A stretch of 64,000 bases of DNA. Origin: Cornus controversa (Eukaryota > Streptophyta > Magnoliopsida > Cornales > Cornaceae). This document shows, piece by piece, positions 11,531 to 25,031 of this stretch. How positions within the stretch are numbered: the first letter of the stretch is position 1; every line of letters begins with the position of its first letter. The stretch lies in contig CM048847.1 in assembly GCA_026545225.1 (NCBI GenBank), positions 9,728,501-9,792,500 on the forward strand, given 5' to 3'. A model generated the notes under the pieces. That model was given only the letters and a program-made list of their open reading frames with translations. It was not told the origin of the DNA and did not search any database. Both the position numbers and the translations under genes were made by a program.

Positions 11531-11630
11531 GTAAAGAAAATTAAATAACTTGAAAAGAAGTGCAATATTGATAATTAAAGTAGTGCATGGGTGGTGGAGA
11601 ATGTTTTCTCCATCAAACTACATTTTAATG

Positions 11631-12681
11631 TGTAATACCCCGCTCCAACACATGGTATGATATTGTCCGCTTTGAGTCTGAGCCCGCACGATTTTGCTCT
11701 TGAGTTTTACCCCAAAATGTCTCATACCATTTGAAGAGAACATACTACATATAAGCACATTCCCTTTTTCACACCTAGGCGATGTGGGATTGAGTACCTT
11801 GTACTTTGTTAGTGTGGTAGCTCAGCCCAGTGTCTATCTTCGCACCTGCCCACTCACACCCGTCCACAAGGGTTACTATAATCCACCCCCCTACGAGGTC
11901 TGACGTCCTCGTCGGCATACTTCCAGTTGGGTTCAGGCTCTGATACCAACTGTAATACCCTGCTCCAATACATGGTATGATATTATCCGCTTTAGGCCTG
12001 AGTCCGCACGATTTTGCTCTTGAGTTTTACCCCAAAAGGCCTCATACCATTTGAAGAGAACATATTACATATAAGCACATCCCCTTTTTCACACCCAAGT
12101 GATGTGGGCTTAAGCACCCTGTACCCTGTCAGTATGGTAGCTCAGCCCAGTGTCTGTCTTCGCACCTGCCCACTCACACCCGTCCACAAGGGTGCTCAAT
12201 CCCACATCGCTTGGGTGTGAAAAAGGGGATGTGCTTATATGTAGTATGTTCTCTTTAAATGGTATGAGGCTTTTTAGGGTAAAACACAAGACCAAAATCG
12301 TGCGGGCTCAGGCCCAAAGCTGACAATATCATACCGTGTGTTAGAGCGGGGTATTATAGTTGGTATCAGAGCCTGAACCCAGCTGGAAGTGTGCGGACGA
12401 GGACGTTGGGCCTCATAGGGGGGTGGATTGTAGTAACCCTTGTGGACGGGTGTGAGTGGGTGGGTGTGAAGACAGACACTAGGCTGAGTTACCACACTGA
12501 CAAGGTACAGGGTGCTCAATCCCACATCGCCTGGTTGTGGAAAAGGGGATGTGCTTATATGTAGTATGTTCTCTTCAACAAATGGTATGAGGCCTTTTGG
12601 GATAAAACCTAAGAGCAAAACCGTGCAGGCTCAGGCCCAAAGCGGACAATATCATACCATGTGTTGGAGCGGAGTATTACA
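11631..12681. mobile_element. Inverted composite TRIM (two head-to-head TRIM copies) with TSD TAATG
   Basis: Left half, minus orientation: LTR 11631-11880, internal 11881-11950, LTR 11951-12193 (its last few bases missing). Right half, plus orientation: LTR 12190-12358 (first ~95 bases missing), internal 12359-12428 with primer word TTGGTATCAGAGCC, LTR 12429-12681. The halves meet at a GGGT shared by both. The composite begins TGTAATACC and ends GTATTACA, so it has long terminal inverted repeats. The 5-bp duplication TAATG flanks it (11626-11630 and 12682-12686). No protein is encoded; open frames within it are read-through of LTR sequence. Confidence 0.88.
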
Positions 12682-12686
12682 TAATG

Positions 12687-14090
12687 GATCTTCATGGCAA
12701 GAAATTTTGAGCATGGAAGGTAGAAGATGATGGAGGCTCTATAGATGTGGAGAGCTATCTAGAAAGAGATGGGGAAGCAAATGTGAGTGTAATCATTTTT
12801 GTAGTTGTGGTTGTCTCCTTTGTTTAATGAAGAGAGGGGGGTATTTTATAGCTAAAGGTGGTGAATGTCATCCATAGGATTAAGGAGAAAGAATGTGAGC
12901 CTTTAGATGAAAAAAGGAAAAAGACCAAAAAGGCGTGTAAAAAGTGTATAATGGCAATGAGTTGGTCTCCTTAAATCTCAACCATTCATTTCTGTAAGAA
13001 TGAATGTGAGCCATTGGGTGTAGGAGATATAGGTTGAGAGATATATTTTATATTGGGAGAATGTGGACCCATGGATCAAAAAATGGTAAAAATTGGCTCA
13101 TTCCCTTGTGAATCTGGCCTTCCAAAGTGGATTTTGGATTTGGATGAACAGTAGTCGTTGGATCAAACTAATCTTGGCCATTGATGAAAAGGTGAAAATT
13201 TTTGCAAAAATTCTCGTAAAAATTTCCATAATAATTTTCTAAAAATTGTGGCAGCCAATGGTTGGCTGCCATGTGTCCTTCTTTGGCTAAATTTCTAATT
13301 TTATCCCTATTATAGAGAAAATTTTTGGCAATTTTGGGGATTCTCTCATAAATGATGTCATTATAGTGGTATAATAAAATTATTTCATTTTATCAAAAAA
13401 TAAAATTCCAGATTTGTCTTGGACAGTGTGTGCTGCGAAAATACCGTTTTGCCCCTAAAATAGGGTTTTGGTCAAAAATGTGCCGAATTGGATTGTGTCA
13501 ATATTACAATATTTTTTATGATTTTTATACCCTACGATTGTGATGGTAAAGTTCGTTTGTCAGTTTGATGAACGGTTTGTCGGTAAGACTTTTGGTACTT
13601 GACCTTAATTTAGGGTTTTGGTCAACGGGATGCCTAAACTGGAATTGTGTCGATATTACAGTGTTTTCTATAGTTTTTGGACCCTATGATCATGATGGTG
13701 AGGTCCATTCATTGATTTGATGAATGATTTATCGGTCAAACTTTTGGATTGATTGATTTGACCCCGATTTAGGATTTAGATGAAATCAAGTGCTCGAAAG
13801 GACTTATGATTCCCATGAGTAGTCATTTTAAAGATTTTTAATACCTTTGAACTCAATGGTGAAGTCCATTTCCTGTTTATGAAAATGGATTGTAAATAAT
13901 TTTTTAAAAAATAACCATTTAACCCATTAGTGTAATTTGTTCATTGATTTGATGGTTCAGAAAATGTTTGTCCTTTGTGTTGCCTTTGTGGGCCCCTTTT
14001 GGCTCTTGCTCAAGGACGTGTGATCTTGAAATCTGGCATGAAGGGTTTAGGATTTGAAAAAAGAAGTGGGAGGTCAAAACCAGGTGTCTA
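12687..14090. other. Non-coding DNA with three degenerate ~150-bp repeats
   Basis: This continues the sequence interrupted by the composite TRIM. At 13455-13920 a unit beginning TAGGGTTTTGGTCAA and containing ACCCTA.GAT..TGATGGT and TTGATGAA.G.TTTATCGGT recurs about every 150 bases. There are two clear copies and one degenerate copy. No frame with a recognisable domain is present. Likely LTR or untranslated sequence of an unidentified element. Confidence 0.45.
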
Positions 14091-14586
14091 AGCCCCCACG
14101 TTTTTGTTCTTGAGTTTTACCCCAAAAGGCCTTATACCATTTGGAGAGAATACACTATATATAAGCATATCTCCTTCTCTACACTCAAGCAATGTGAGAT
14201 TGATCACCTTATAGCCTACTAGTGTGATAGCTCACCCAGTGTTTCTCGCACCCTCCAACATCACACCGACCCACAAGGGTCTCCACAATCCACCCCCTAG
14301 GAGGCCCGACGTCCCCATCGGCACACTTCCGGTTGGGTCCGGCTCTAATACCATTTGTAACAGCCTGCTCTACCTAATGGTATGATATTGTCCACTTTGG
14401 ACCTAAGTCCACACGATTTTTCTCTTACATTTTACCCTAAAAGGCCTCATATCATTTAGAGAGAACACAATACATATAAGCACATCCCTTTCTCCACACT
14501 CAGGCGATGTGGGATTGAACACTCTATAGCCTGCTAGCGTGGTAGCTTGCCAGTGTATCTCGCACCCACCCATAAGGGTCACCACA
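14091..14586 (-). mobile_element. TRIM element, first LTR 5' truncated
   Basis: A partial LTR (14091-14287), a 68-base internal domain (14288-14355) with the minus-strand primer word AATGGTATTAGAGCC, and a second LTR (14356-14586) starting TGTAACAGCC and ending CACCACA. It is closer to the copies at 8070-8597 than to those at 11631 or 42079, judged by the TGTAACAGCC start and the TACACTCA..GCATATC region. No clear target duplication, as the left end is truncated. Confidence 0.82.
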
Positions 14587-15607
14587 GCTACTTTGTCTAA
14601 TTTAAAATAAGTCAAATGGTCATTTGGTATAGTCAGTATTTAAAAATTATTCCATTGATGAACTTAACCTTGATTGATGTTAGGGTAGTCAAAGTGATAA
14701 TACAAGACTTCAAGGCTTTGTTACGTTAGATGGAAATAGCAGGAAAGGAAAAGAATGAATTTTTTTTCAACATCTTGAGTTTAGATGGTAAGATAAGGAA
14801 AAATTTATGAAAAAGTTATTTTATATAACCACCTAACTTTCCCATAATTACTTTTATTTATTTTACCAAAAAACATAGAAAAATTTTGCTTTCTTGAGAA
14901 AGTTATATGACCTTATAATTATACCCCCTTTTACAGTCTAAAATAAAACGTTCTCATGTATAACTTTTGATAAGAATAGTATAATAGTCTACATCTCTGT
15001 GAAGATGTTGTACAAAATTTTTATTTAAATTATTATATTGCTTTTATTTTTTTAAAAAGGACCAAAAATATTTATTCAATATAAATTAATTTAGACCAAT
15101 TCTCTTATTTAATGAAAATAAGGACAATTTATGTAAACCATTATATTTTTTTTAGTGACTTTCATGTTATCCATGAAATGGTACTTTCCCAAAACTTTTC
15201 TCCAGATTTTTCATGCTAACCAAATGAATTCTAAAAAAAATAATTTTCTTTTCCTTAGTTCATTTCTTTCATTTTTACTTTTGACTGTAAATTTTTATCT
15301 AACCAGATGGACCCCCAAAAGGAGGTTGATCACACCTTTTCAAATAGTTTTACTTGTAGATAATTTTGGACAAACATTTGGGAGGTTCGTGGTAATTTAA
15401 CCACAAAAATAAGGTTAGCTGCAAGCTCAACTTTCACAGTTTTGTAAATACCCTTTTGGTGATGCAACCAATGCCATCAACTATTTGAAAGTTTCCAACT
15501 TATCGCAACCCCTCAAAGTCTTGCTAACATATATTTATTTTACCATTTTATTTCAAAAAATAAAAAATAAAAAGAGCATTGGCCATAAAATGACAAAATA
15601 ACTAGAG

Positions 15608-15652
<45 letters not shown>

Positions 15653-16560
15653 ACGAAATATAATTAATTCATTCACATTACGGAGAAATAAATGAATCTA
15701 AAAATGACCCGAGATCATTTGATCAATAAAAAAGGGTATTATAGAGATTTCAAGTTCAAAATTGTCAATTTCCATCCCTATTGTAGCATTCTACAAACGA
15801 CAAAGGGTATCTTCATATTTTTGAAATAGTATAATGGGGTTTTGTGCAAAAATAGAAGTTTAGGGAGATTTTTTTTACAAAATCTTGGAAGTTAAGGGAA
15901 TGTTTTTGTAGTTTGTATTAAAAAAATAAAAAAAAAATCTTTTCATTTTCAATTACTTATTTTATTTGGGGTGTAAAGTGTAAAAAATTCTCCTAAACTG
16001 TTATCCTTTTGCAAATAACTTCCTTAAGAGAACATAACCATCACGGAAGACAATTTTACTCATTATTATTAAATATGTCATTTCGTATTAAATTATCTTG
16101 ATTATCTTTAAATTTACTTTAATTTTATTATTACTATCAATTTATCATAATAGAGAAAAATATAGAGTTTTAACTACCACCACATTTAGTTATTTTAACT
16201 TATTATTAAAATTTTACTATTTATAATAAAAAAATTTATACCCAATTTAAACTTTTTTACTGGAAAAAAAAATCCCTTTTCATATTGTATATTCATGAAA
16301 AATTAGGAAAGTACTTATATTGCTTTAAAAAATTTTACTTCAGATTTTTATTAAAATAATTAATTTAAAAAACTAAAGATAAATTTATACAAAGAGAATA
16401 TTTCATCAAAATAGTATACTTTTTTTTATAATTTATTTTAATAAAAAATAAGATTTAAGTGTAATTCAATAAAAATATATATATAATGGTTATTTAATAA
16501 AAAATAGTCATCAAATGACAAGTGTGAGAGCTATGTTATAACAAAATGTTATTGTTGAGG
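14587..16560. other. AT-rich intergenic DNA upstream of the E2 gene, with a (TA)n tract
   Basis: No coding frame with a recognisable domain. A pure TA microsatellite of about 20 units lies at 15610-15649. The last part, about 16020-16560, is very AT-rich and leads into the E2 promoter and 5' UTR. No confident TATA box could be chosen among the many AT runs. Confidence 0.6.
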
Positions 16561-16715
16561 GAGAATTGCTTACAAAATATTCTTCAGTGGTTATTTGCAA
16601 ATTTGGACAATTTTTTTTTTTTCTTCATTTCTTGGTAAGAGGAACAGAGGTGGGTATATTTTGTTTCGAGGGGTGGTTGGGATCTTAATCTCCGGCAGGG
16701 GAACTATCGTTCGCC

Positions 16716-19700
16716 ATGGCGGACGAGAGGCACAACCTCAAGAACCCATCGGTGAAGAGAATCCTACAAGAGTTGAAGGAGATACAAGAAAACCCTTCCG
16801 ATGATTTCATGAGCCTCCCTCTTGAGGTACTCCCGTTACTCTGTACTTTTTGGTCGTTAAAGCCTTAACTGTAATTCTGTTTAAAGGTTAATTTGTAGGT
16901 TTTGGGTATAGATTATGATTAGGGTTTTAGTTGTCTTGTTGATTGATTGTGCTGTTTGATTGTCTTGTTGGTTGTTAAGAGAACATACACAGAATTGCCT
17001 CTTTTTGTTCTTTTTCTTTTTAATTACCTTAATCGTGTGAAGAGGGGAGACCATCTAAACTAGTTACAATCTTCTATCATAAACATTTGTATTCCTAATT
17101 TAACATTCCATGACTATTTGTTGCTCTTAATAATTTGCATCCTAGTCCCTATTCAGACTCATCGAGCTTCTATCGGAAAACATTGCCCAAACATAGCTGT
17201 TGAAGTCCTCCGCAGCAAATTGAAGCTTAATTTGAGTTCTAATCTGAAAAGCCTTGAATTTGGCATTGAATTTTATATGAACATATGATGGATGATTCTG
17301 CATTACAGCTAATAACCTGTGTTGATTTATTGCTTAAATATCTCCTTTTTTATTTTATTTTTCCTTTTCTAAGTACCTTTTAAGATAATTTTTGGTGATT
17401 TGCAGTGGATTCTTTGGATCCCCATCTGAAATATCGTACAAAACATTGACTTCTTGTCGTATGATTTTACGTTATGATTTGGATTAGAAGACCATAATTT
17501 TGTTGTGTGATTTGTTGATTTGGATTCATGGTTGTCATGCAAGAAGCGAGAAGTTAATTAGACGCTTGATTAGGCTTAATTTTGTGCCATTTCCTTTACC
17601 GGAGTTTGCTCGATTCAGAAACAATTTTAGATTAAAAGTCTTGTGTTGATCAACTCTTTGTAGTTTTTCTCAACAACATGACATCTGTTCTACTTCTTCC
17701 ACTAACAAATAGGTTGGAACTGAACGTGATAATGATGTAGATGATGAGTCTTAAAATATTGCAATATACTCTTTTCATGGAAAGTGCTATTGCATCGTCT
17801 TTCCCTTCCCTGGCCCTAAATCTCTACTGACTTGTACGCCTTCTTTTCTTTAAATGTGAAAATTCAACTGTTGGTGATCAATATATTTGATGTTCTCATC
17901 ATAAGATTTTTCTCTTTCTTTCTACTTGTTAATTTTTCCCTTTGTCCATCTCTTCTGCTTGCTTACTGATTATGTGGATCTTTTTTACAAAATGGTGCTA
18001 TAGTGTGGTGTCTCTTAGTCATATTAAAGTGGTGCATGCTACTTATATAGTTTTTTCTTTCTTTCTTTTGTTTTGTTTTGTTTTTTTTTCCTCAAATCTG
18101 CTAGGATAATATATTTGAATGGCAATTTGCAATCAGAGGGCCTTCTGATTCCGAATTTGAGGGTGGAATTTACCATGGAAGGATACAGTTGCCTGCAGAA
18201 TATCCGTTTCAACCTCCTTCATTTATGCTCTTGACTGTAAGGACCTAAACCACTTAGAAATTATGTTGTCACATTTTCAAGCCTTCTATGTCTGTTTCCA
18301 TCTATGAAGCATGGACACGTACGATAGGACACGGACATGACGACATGGTGTATATTTAAAATGTAAGACATGACACCGACAAACGGACATGAGAACAAAT
18401 ATTATTGTTCTATTACAGAATTATATTATATACACCAAGCATTACAGTAAGTAACTTTAATATTTCGTTATTCACCCATCTTGCATAGATAGAGACACGA
18501 TAAGGATGCAACACAAATTCATACATGTTTATCTACATATATTGAGACCTATATGTGTATGCACACATATAATTATGATAACTCTTATATTCACTTGCTT
18601 TTATAAAAATTTCATGACATACTTTTATATTTAATATTATCAAACTTTTTATATTTATGCAAACCTTTAATTTGGTTTCTGTTTGCAATTATACTTCCTT
18701 TTGTTATAAGAAATTCATATTTTAGAGTCCAAGGTTTGTTGGTCACATACCAGGAGTGTCCAAGAAGGGTCAGTCGTGTGTCCAAAATTTGGAATATTAT
18801 TTTCGAATTATGGACAGATTTAAGATGTGTCTGACATGTTTCATTGATCCAGTAAGATTCTCTGAGTGTTGGTGTCTAGCATGTGTTTGACATGGACATG
18901 TCTCCTGAGAAGTGTCCATGCGTCATAGCTCTGTGCACACAATGCACACACACACACACACACATGTATATAAATATATATGTTTGTTAAACATTGTCAT
19001 TAGATGGTGCTGTTTTTGAAGTTTTGATGCAATATACACTTTTATTTACTTACGTTGCTAATTTCAGCCAAACGGACGTTTTGAAACACAAACTAAAATA
19101 TGCCTAAGCATATCAAATCATCATCCTGAACATTGGCAACCATCATGGAGTGGTAAGTTTATTTTTCTCTTATGTTTTTAGTGTTATATGATTAAGATAC
19201 CTCTCTCTCTATCTATCTTTTACTTTTATTTTTTTGACCATAATGTTGGGGCTTATTGAATCTGAATTTTGTCTATGTTTATCTGCATGTCCATTCATAT
19301 ATGATATATTATGCAAGTGTTGGTAATAGTACACTTTGATGCATTTTGATTGGATTCATCCTTTGGGTTATCAATATATAAAAGTCTCACTAAAGGAAAT
19401 CAATCGCAATTTAAACTGGGAAATGTTTGTTTCATATCACGCACATGCATGCATGACTTAAATCATCTTTTGCTGGATATATTAGTGAGATGAGATATGT
19501 GACTGATTGTTTCTCTTTCAGAAGAAAAGTTTCCAAATGCCTGCCTGAAGAGATTAGCATTGTCTTTTTTTCTTTTTTAATTTTTTTTTATCTTATTTTG
19601 TTTTATTTTAAGGTTCGGCCTGGCATTGTTATATACCAATTGCTATGTGCTTTGTTGGTTTCAGTTTTGTGATTTCTTAAGTGCTATTTCTCTGTGTTTA

Positions 19701-20647
19701 ATTGGTTGGACTCAAATAAATTTTGATACTAACTTTTTATTTGATTGACAATATTTGCCCCTGGCTGATATTTTGCAGTTAGGACTGCTTTGGTGGCACT
19801 GATTGCATTCATGCCTACTGACCCTGGTGGTGCTTTGGGCTCACTGGATTATGCGAAGGAAGAAAGGCGTGCTCTGGCCATTAAATCTCGTGAAGCAGCC
19901 CCAAGATATGGGAATCCTGAACGTCAAATCTTAATCGATGAGGTTATTTCTGCTTAAGTTCTTGCAGTACTTGTTGGTTGCCATTCTAGTTAAGGTTATA
20001 AAAAAAGAAAATATGAATGACTGGTTCTGTTCAACCACAAAACATGGCAGCACTCTTGCTCCAGAGGTTTTGAGGACCTAAGATACAAATGAACCACATT
20101 AGTGTTTGGTCAATGGATTACCTAAATCAACTTTTTGAACTTGAGAAAATATTTCTCTAGATTATGTGTATCCACTCACAGTTAAGAGCCTTAACTGTCA
20201 CAGATTCACCAGTATATGCTGAGCAAGGCACCCCCAGTTCCCCAACTTCCATACCAGACGCCCCAAGAGCAGTCAACCAACAGAGAGGGTGAAGCATCAC
20301 AAGTTAATTTCCAAAATGACGGCGACATAGCCGAAGGTGAAGAGCGTATTGTCGAGCCAGAAGTTAATGGTAGGATTGTCCAAAACGCCCATGAGGTCCG
20401 TTGGAATGCTAATGCTGGACCCTTGAGAATTGGTTTTAGTGCACGATTCACCGCAATGCGTCGTGTCAATGGAAACTCCAACTCCAGTGAACAGTTTCAT
20501 AGGCCAGTTACCAGAAGAACAAGGGTCTTTGATGATCGAATTTTAACATTTGCTGCTGTTGGGCTGACCATTGCCATCGCATTTCTTCTACTAAAGAAGC
20601 TTTTGAAAGCTAGCGGGCATGGTGTTGGTGGTATGGATGGTTTGTAG
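16716..20647 (+). CDS. UBC32-like: Tail-anchored ubiquitin-conjugating enzyme E2 (UBC32/UBE2J type), five exons
   Basis: Exons 16716-16826, 18105-18236, 19068-19152, 19779-19942 and 20204-20647 join in frame with GT..AG borders to give about 311 residues. The protein starts MADERHNLKNPSVKRILQEL. The UBC fold follows, with FEGGIYHGRIQLPAEYPF and the UBC6-type TPNG word in place of HPN. The active-site cysteine is about residue 93 in KICLSISNHHPEHWQPSW. A variable linker follows, then a C-terminal membrane anchor (about 277-294, FAAVGLTIAIAFLLL) and KK-rich tail. Length and layout match Arabidopsis UBC32, an ER-membrane E2 of ER-associated degradation. The function is inferred from that family. 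All key residues are intact, so the gene is probably functional. Start chosen because it gives the family N-terminus. The nearest neighbours are non-coding. Confidence 0.95.
18302..18928. mobile_element. MITE-like insertion in intron 2 of the E2 gene
   Basis: The intron contains a 627-base segment bounded by inverted repeats CTATGAAGCATGGACAC (left) and, on the other strand at the right end, CTATGACGCATGGACAC, one mismatch in 17. Further inside both ends carry repeated GACACGGACATG / CATGTCCGTGTC-like words. It has no coding capacity and is AT-rich in the middle. I could not find a clean target duplication, so the exact ends and the superfamily remain open. Confidence 0.65.
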
Positions 20648-23600
20648 ATATGGAAAGGATGTATGTTTAATGTTTTTCTCAGTGGTGGGAATAGAAATGG
20701 AAGTGCTGATACTGTGAGGTTATCAATTGAAAGTTGTCATTGATGTATTATCTATTTTCTTTTACCTCTCTTTGATAGTGGAAAGACTATTATATTAATA
20801 ATTGGGCTGCTTTCTTTTGTCCAACATAGTATTCCACTTCCACCTTGTCAAACGTGAATTTTTTGTTTACTGCATGCATCAATGCTATTGGTGTTAGGCA
20901 GGCCTAACACGCGACTTCCATTATATGGAATGTGAATCATTCTCACACACTTGACATTCAATTAATAAGTAACGTATAGTTGAATATATTGATTTTCCAA
21001 CACAAACATATCAACCTCTCAAAACTTGGTAAGGAACACATCCAACCTCTACCTCTACCTCTCGGGGTTGGGATGGGGGCAAAAGTCACATAAAAGTTGT
21101 CTGAGGGAGATATTTTTACTTTCTTTAAAAATTAGGGACCGACAAAGCACATTTTAAAAGTAAGATGTCATCAAGCAAAATAACATTATACGTTAGAGGT
21201 GTTTTTTGCACTTATCTCTCAATAATATAATGTAGAAGAGAGTCAAGTTACATAAAGAATATCTATATTATATAGGTGTGTATATGTAAAAACCAAAAAT
21301 CTTAATACAAAACTCCCACAAAGTAAAAGATGGGCGTTTTCACTGTTTGTACATTGGTTGAGCCGGAGTTAAGAATAATGAGGAGTATTTATGAGAAGAA
21401 ATGAACCATTTAGCCTCTTACTTAGGCTAAGGGCATCTAACGGTCACAATTCTGAATGCATTATAATGCCGTAGCCATAGGCACACAGTCGTGTATGTGT
21501 GGGTGTGTATATATATAAAGAAGAAGATGATGATGAACATTGTATGAACCCAAACTGTCAAGCATATTGGGCTTCAGACTAGGCCCGAGCGACAGGGAAT
21601 ATTGGGCTATGTTCTGGTTGGGTTGGGCCTTCCTCGAGCTCTATCCATGGGTCGGAATTTACACCTGTAACTTGGATTAGTTTATGGATAACCTATAATA
21701 AATCTCTGACCACTTCCCATCATTCTCTCAACTTGTGCATAAGTGGCTGGATTAAAATAGAACAAGCTATTGGAAAATAATATAATAAAAATAAAATAAT
21801 GGACGTGAAGCACAAGGTAATGAAATGCTATTTGAATGGAATAAACAACACTTAACTGTCAAATGAACATATAAATAAATAAACAATGGAACTATCAAAT
21901 GAACATATAAATAAATAAACAATGGACAAGTATAACAAGTGAATGCAGGAAAGTTTATATATAAGCATATTATGTTATAAATTTAGAGATATCACACTAG
22001 TGTTTTGTCTTCAAACCTTAATAAAAATATGCATGATTGTATTCTTATGGTTAATTATGATCCAATTTTTTTTATTTTTATCATTGAATTAAGTAATGGA
22101 AACTAAAAATCAGTTACAACGCGTTATAACTTAGTTAATACCATAATTTTCAAACACTTTCACAATCTCAAAAAAATAAGTTTTATTAACTTCACAAAGG
22201 AACAAATAGAAACATTGAATCTAGAGAGAGAAACCAATTCTTTTGCATTAGATTAGATGTATTTATAATAGTAAAAAAGAAATCCTAAATGACACTAACT
22301 CTACCCAAAAAAGTAAAAAATACAGTAAATGAAACCAAATCACTAAAAACTAATAATAAATACCAAATAAAAATAAATAATGTATTTTACAGTTTGTGAG
22401 TATTAATGCTTGGTCCGATTTTAATTTAAAAAAATGAGTCTCTGATCACCCAATTGTATATCGTAATAAGACTCAAACCTGTGAGATTAGATAAATTTTA
22501 ACATAATGAAGTCGGAACCTTTCCAAAAAAGAGTTCTTATTTAAATGCCACTCAATTCACAAACGATCTATATATATATGTATGACTGTGCACCTGCAAA
22601 TTAGAGTAAGTTAAAATTAACCAACCTGACATGTTGTTCTCAATGTGTCTTGATTCAAAAATAGATTTGGTTAAAGAAGTTAAGAATTGGCTTATATATT
22701 GCACTATAATTGGGGCCACCCAATCAAAATACATTTGCATGTATATATATATCACACGCACAAAATACGTAAGGTACTGGGGTATGAAATATACACTGGG
22801 GTATGACTAGCTGTATTTAATGAGTGAGAAGAAATTGAGAGAGAGAGAGCGAGCAACTTGTGGGGTTGTCATTTCTTGCTTATCTTCTTTTAGCGCTCTC
22901 TCTCTCTCAATTGGATTCATCTCTATTGTAAAAATTAACAGAAAAAAAGATCAAACACGCAAGCAAAGACATACAGATTTACAAGATTCACCCAAAATTT
23001 AGGACTACGTTTTTTATATTGCAGGTTTTTTACTATGATGAGAAAAATGGGATACAATCCTAGGGTTACATAACAAAGTGTGAAATTACTAAAATACTCC
23101 TCTAAAAAATTCGGGTAGGGGGTAAGCCCCCAAACCCTCACCTTCCAGGTAAGGGGCGTTACCCCCAGCAACCCCCCGCCAACTTATAGTGAAGTTAGAT
23201 CTACAAAGTTGGACTAAGGTGTACAATATAATCAGGTTTCACACTTCCTATTAATCTTCCACTTGAAGACTGATAATATCAATCTACAAACTCCCTCGTG
23301 CTCATGCCCCAAACCATAGCAATTAAGCAATTGTGCATATTTAGTTTTTTTCTTCAAAAATTATTTCCGAAAATTTTTTTCAGGAAAAAAGCCTCCTCTT
23401 TTTTTAATAATAGAAAGGGTAAAATGGTCAAAGAAAAATATAATATGTGCAAGAGAAGGTAAACTGCTCTTTGCAAATGTGAAGGTGCGATATGGTCCAA
23501 AAAAAAGTATAGGGGGGTTTCTTGCACCATTGTAAAAGCACAGGGGCGTTTTTGGCCCTTTTCCCATAAAATTATTTTGTTCATTTATTGATTCTCATGT

Positions 23601-24084
23601 GTATGATTTAAATGCTTATGATTTTTGCTTCTTCTAATAAATTATTTTAGATCTCTTTCACCATTTATATCATGTATTTGTGATAGTTAGAAATTATTAT
23701 AATTAATTAAATCTTAAATTTTTATTTCTTAAAAGTGAAAATCTTTGATCTTATATTTTTCATTAAATTGAATATATAAATGCTTAGAATTTCATATTAT
23801 TTAAGTGAATGAAAATCTACCTTTTAATATATTTTTATAATGATTTATTGTTAAATCTTGAGTAAGCAATAGATTGATTTCTTGATTACTACTCTAAATT
23901 TGAAAATTAGTAACTAAATATTAGAAACTTTATGAATTTAATGGTGGTGGAATCCAACGCCTTAGTAATTTGCTCTATTTGATTTCAAATGTGTTATTTT
24001 AATTACATGTTTTGTTTAAACTTTCAAATCAAACTTTGTTCAATTATATTAGTTTTAAATTAATTTGAATTTATATTAATTTTT
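20648..24084. other. Intergenic DNA, 3' of the E2 gene; repeats only
   Basis: The E2 3' UTR probably ends near 20760-20820. The rest shows no domain. At 23340-23590 the minus strand has a purine/pyrimidine-skewed block with AAAACGCCCCTGTGCTTTTA and AAGAAACCCCCCTATAC, which resembles a dispersed plant repeat. 22820-22910 has GA/CT-rich microsatellite runs. The short open frames here have no recognisable content. Confidence 0.45.
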
Positions 24085-24973
24085 TTTCTCAAAGTATTTT
24101 TTGAGTTTAACCTCGTTTTTGTTGATGTATACTTTAACTGATTCGTATGCTTACTACTTATAAATTTTTAAAACAACAAAAAGTCTTATTTTGGTAATTG
24201 TTGATTTTATGGTGGCGGTTCAATAGGCATGTCTTAGATAAATGTAGCCATGCACGTTGTTGAAAAATAGTCAAAGTGGCTATTGGCCAGGTTAAGTGAA
24301 TGTTAGACACTAAGGTCTATAAAAGATGTGTATCTATATATATGAGATTCATTGTGAAAAAGAAACCTACTCTCATTCTGCAATCATAGTTTTCTTCTGA
24401 TATTCTTTACAAATATTTTACCTATCTTTATATATGCATTTTTAGGCAACTTGACACATCATCTTTGTCTTGTTCAAACGGCCAATCCTTTTGAATTCTT
24501 AGTTTATTTCAGAATCTTCTTTTTAAAGTCTGTACTTTTGTTTTTCATGTTTCAGCCAAATCAAACACGGTATCAATTAAAAATTTTTTTTATTTGAATA
24601 AGTAGCCGTATAAAAAAATTATTTATTTATTTATTTATTATTATTATTAGATAAATCACCCGCAGACATTTGTTTTACTGAAGCTTGTAAGCGCTCACGA
24701 GAAGCTTACGTAAAATGTTCAAACAATAAATTAGGGAAAATGCTAAACGTCATAAATCCCACCAATACTAACTCACCATTTAATTGTCACATCATTCAAG
24801 ATAAAAATTCATGAAATATTTTCATCACGTGTAGCATTGCTCAAAAATTCAAATTTCATAAAAGAAAATATAAACCATTAATTTCACATGTAAGGAAGGA
24901 AAACGGGAAATTAAAGGGAATAACGCTAACGAATCATGGTAAATGTTTTATTGAGTGGTAAATTAAATTAGTG

Positions 24974-25031
<58 letters not shown>

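Noticed and set aside
11694..12730. Several 60-115 codon frames sharing words such as FIPFEENILHISTSPF
   Set aside because: They are read-through of TRIM LTRs in both orientations and recur wherever that LTR occurs (also at 42074-42585).
15610..15649. Replication or matrix-attachment element at the (TA)n tract
   Set aside because: It is a simple microsatellite, as at 24978, 25645, 26360 and 27308; sequence alone gives no support for a function.
20206..20500. Minus-strand frames opposite the last exon of the E2 gene
   Set aside because: Shadows of a well-supported coding exon with no domain of their own.
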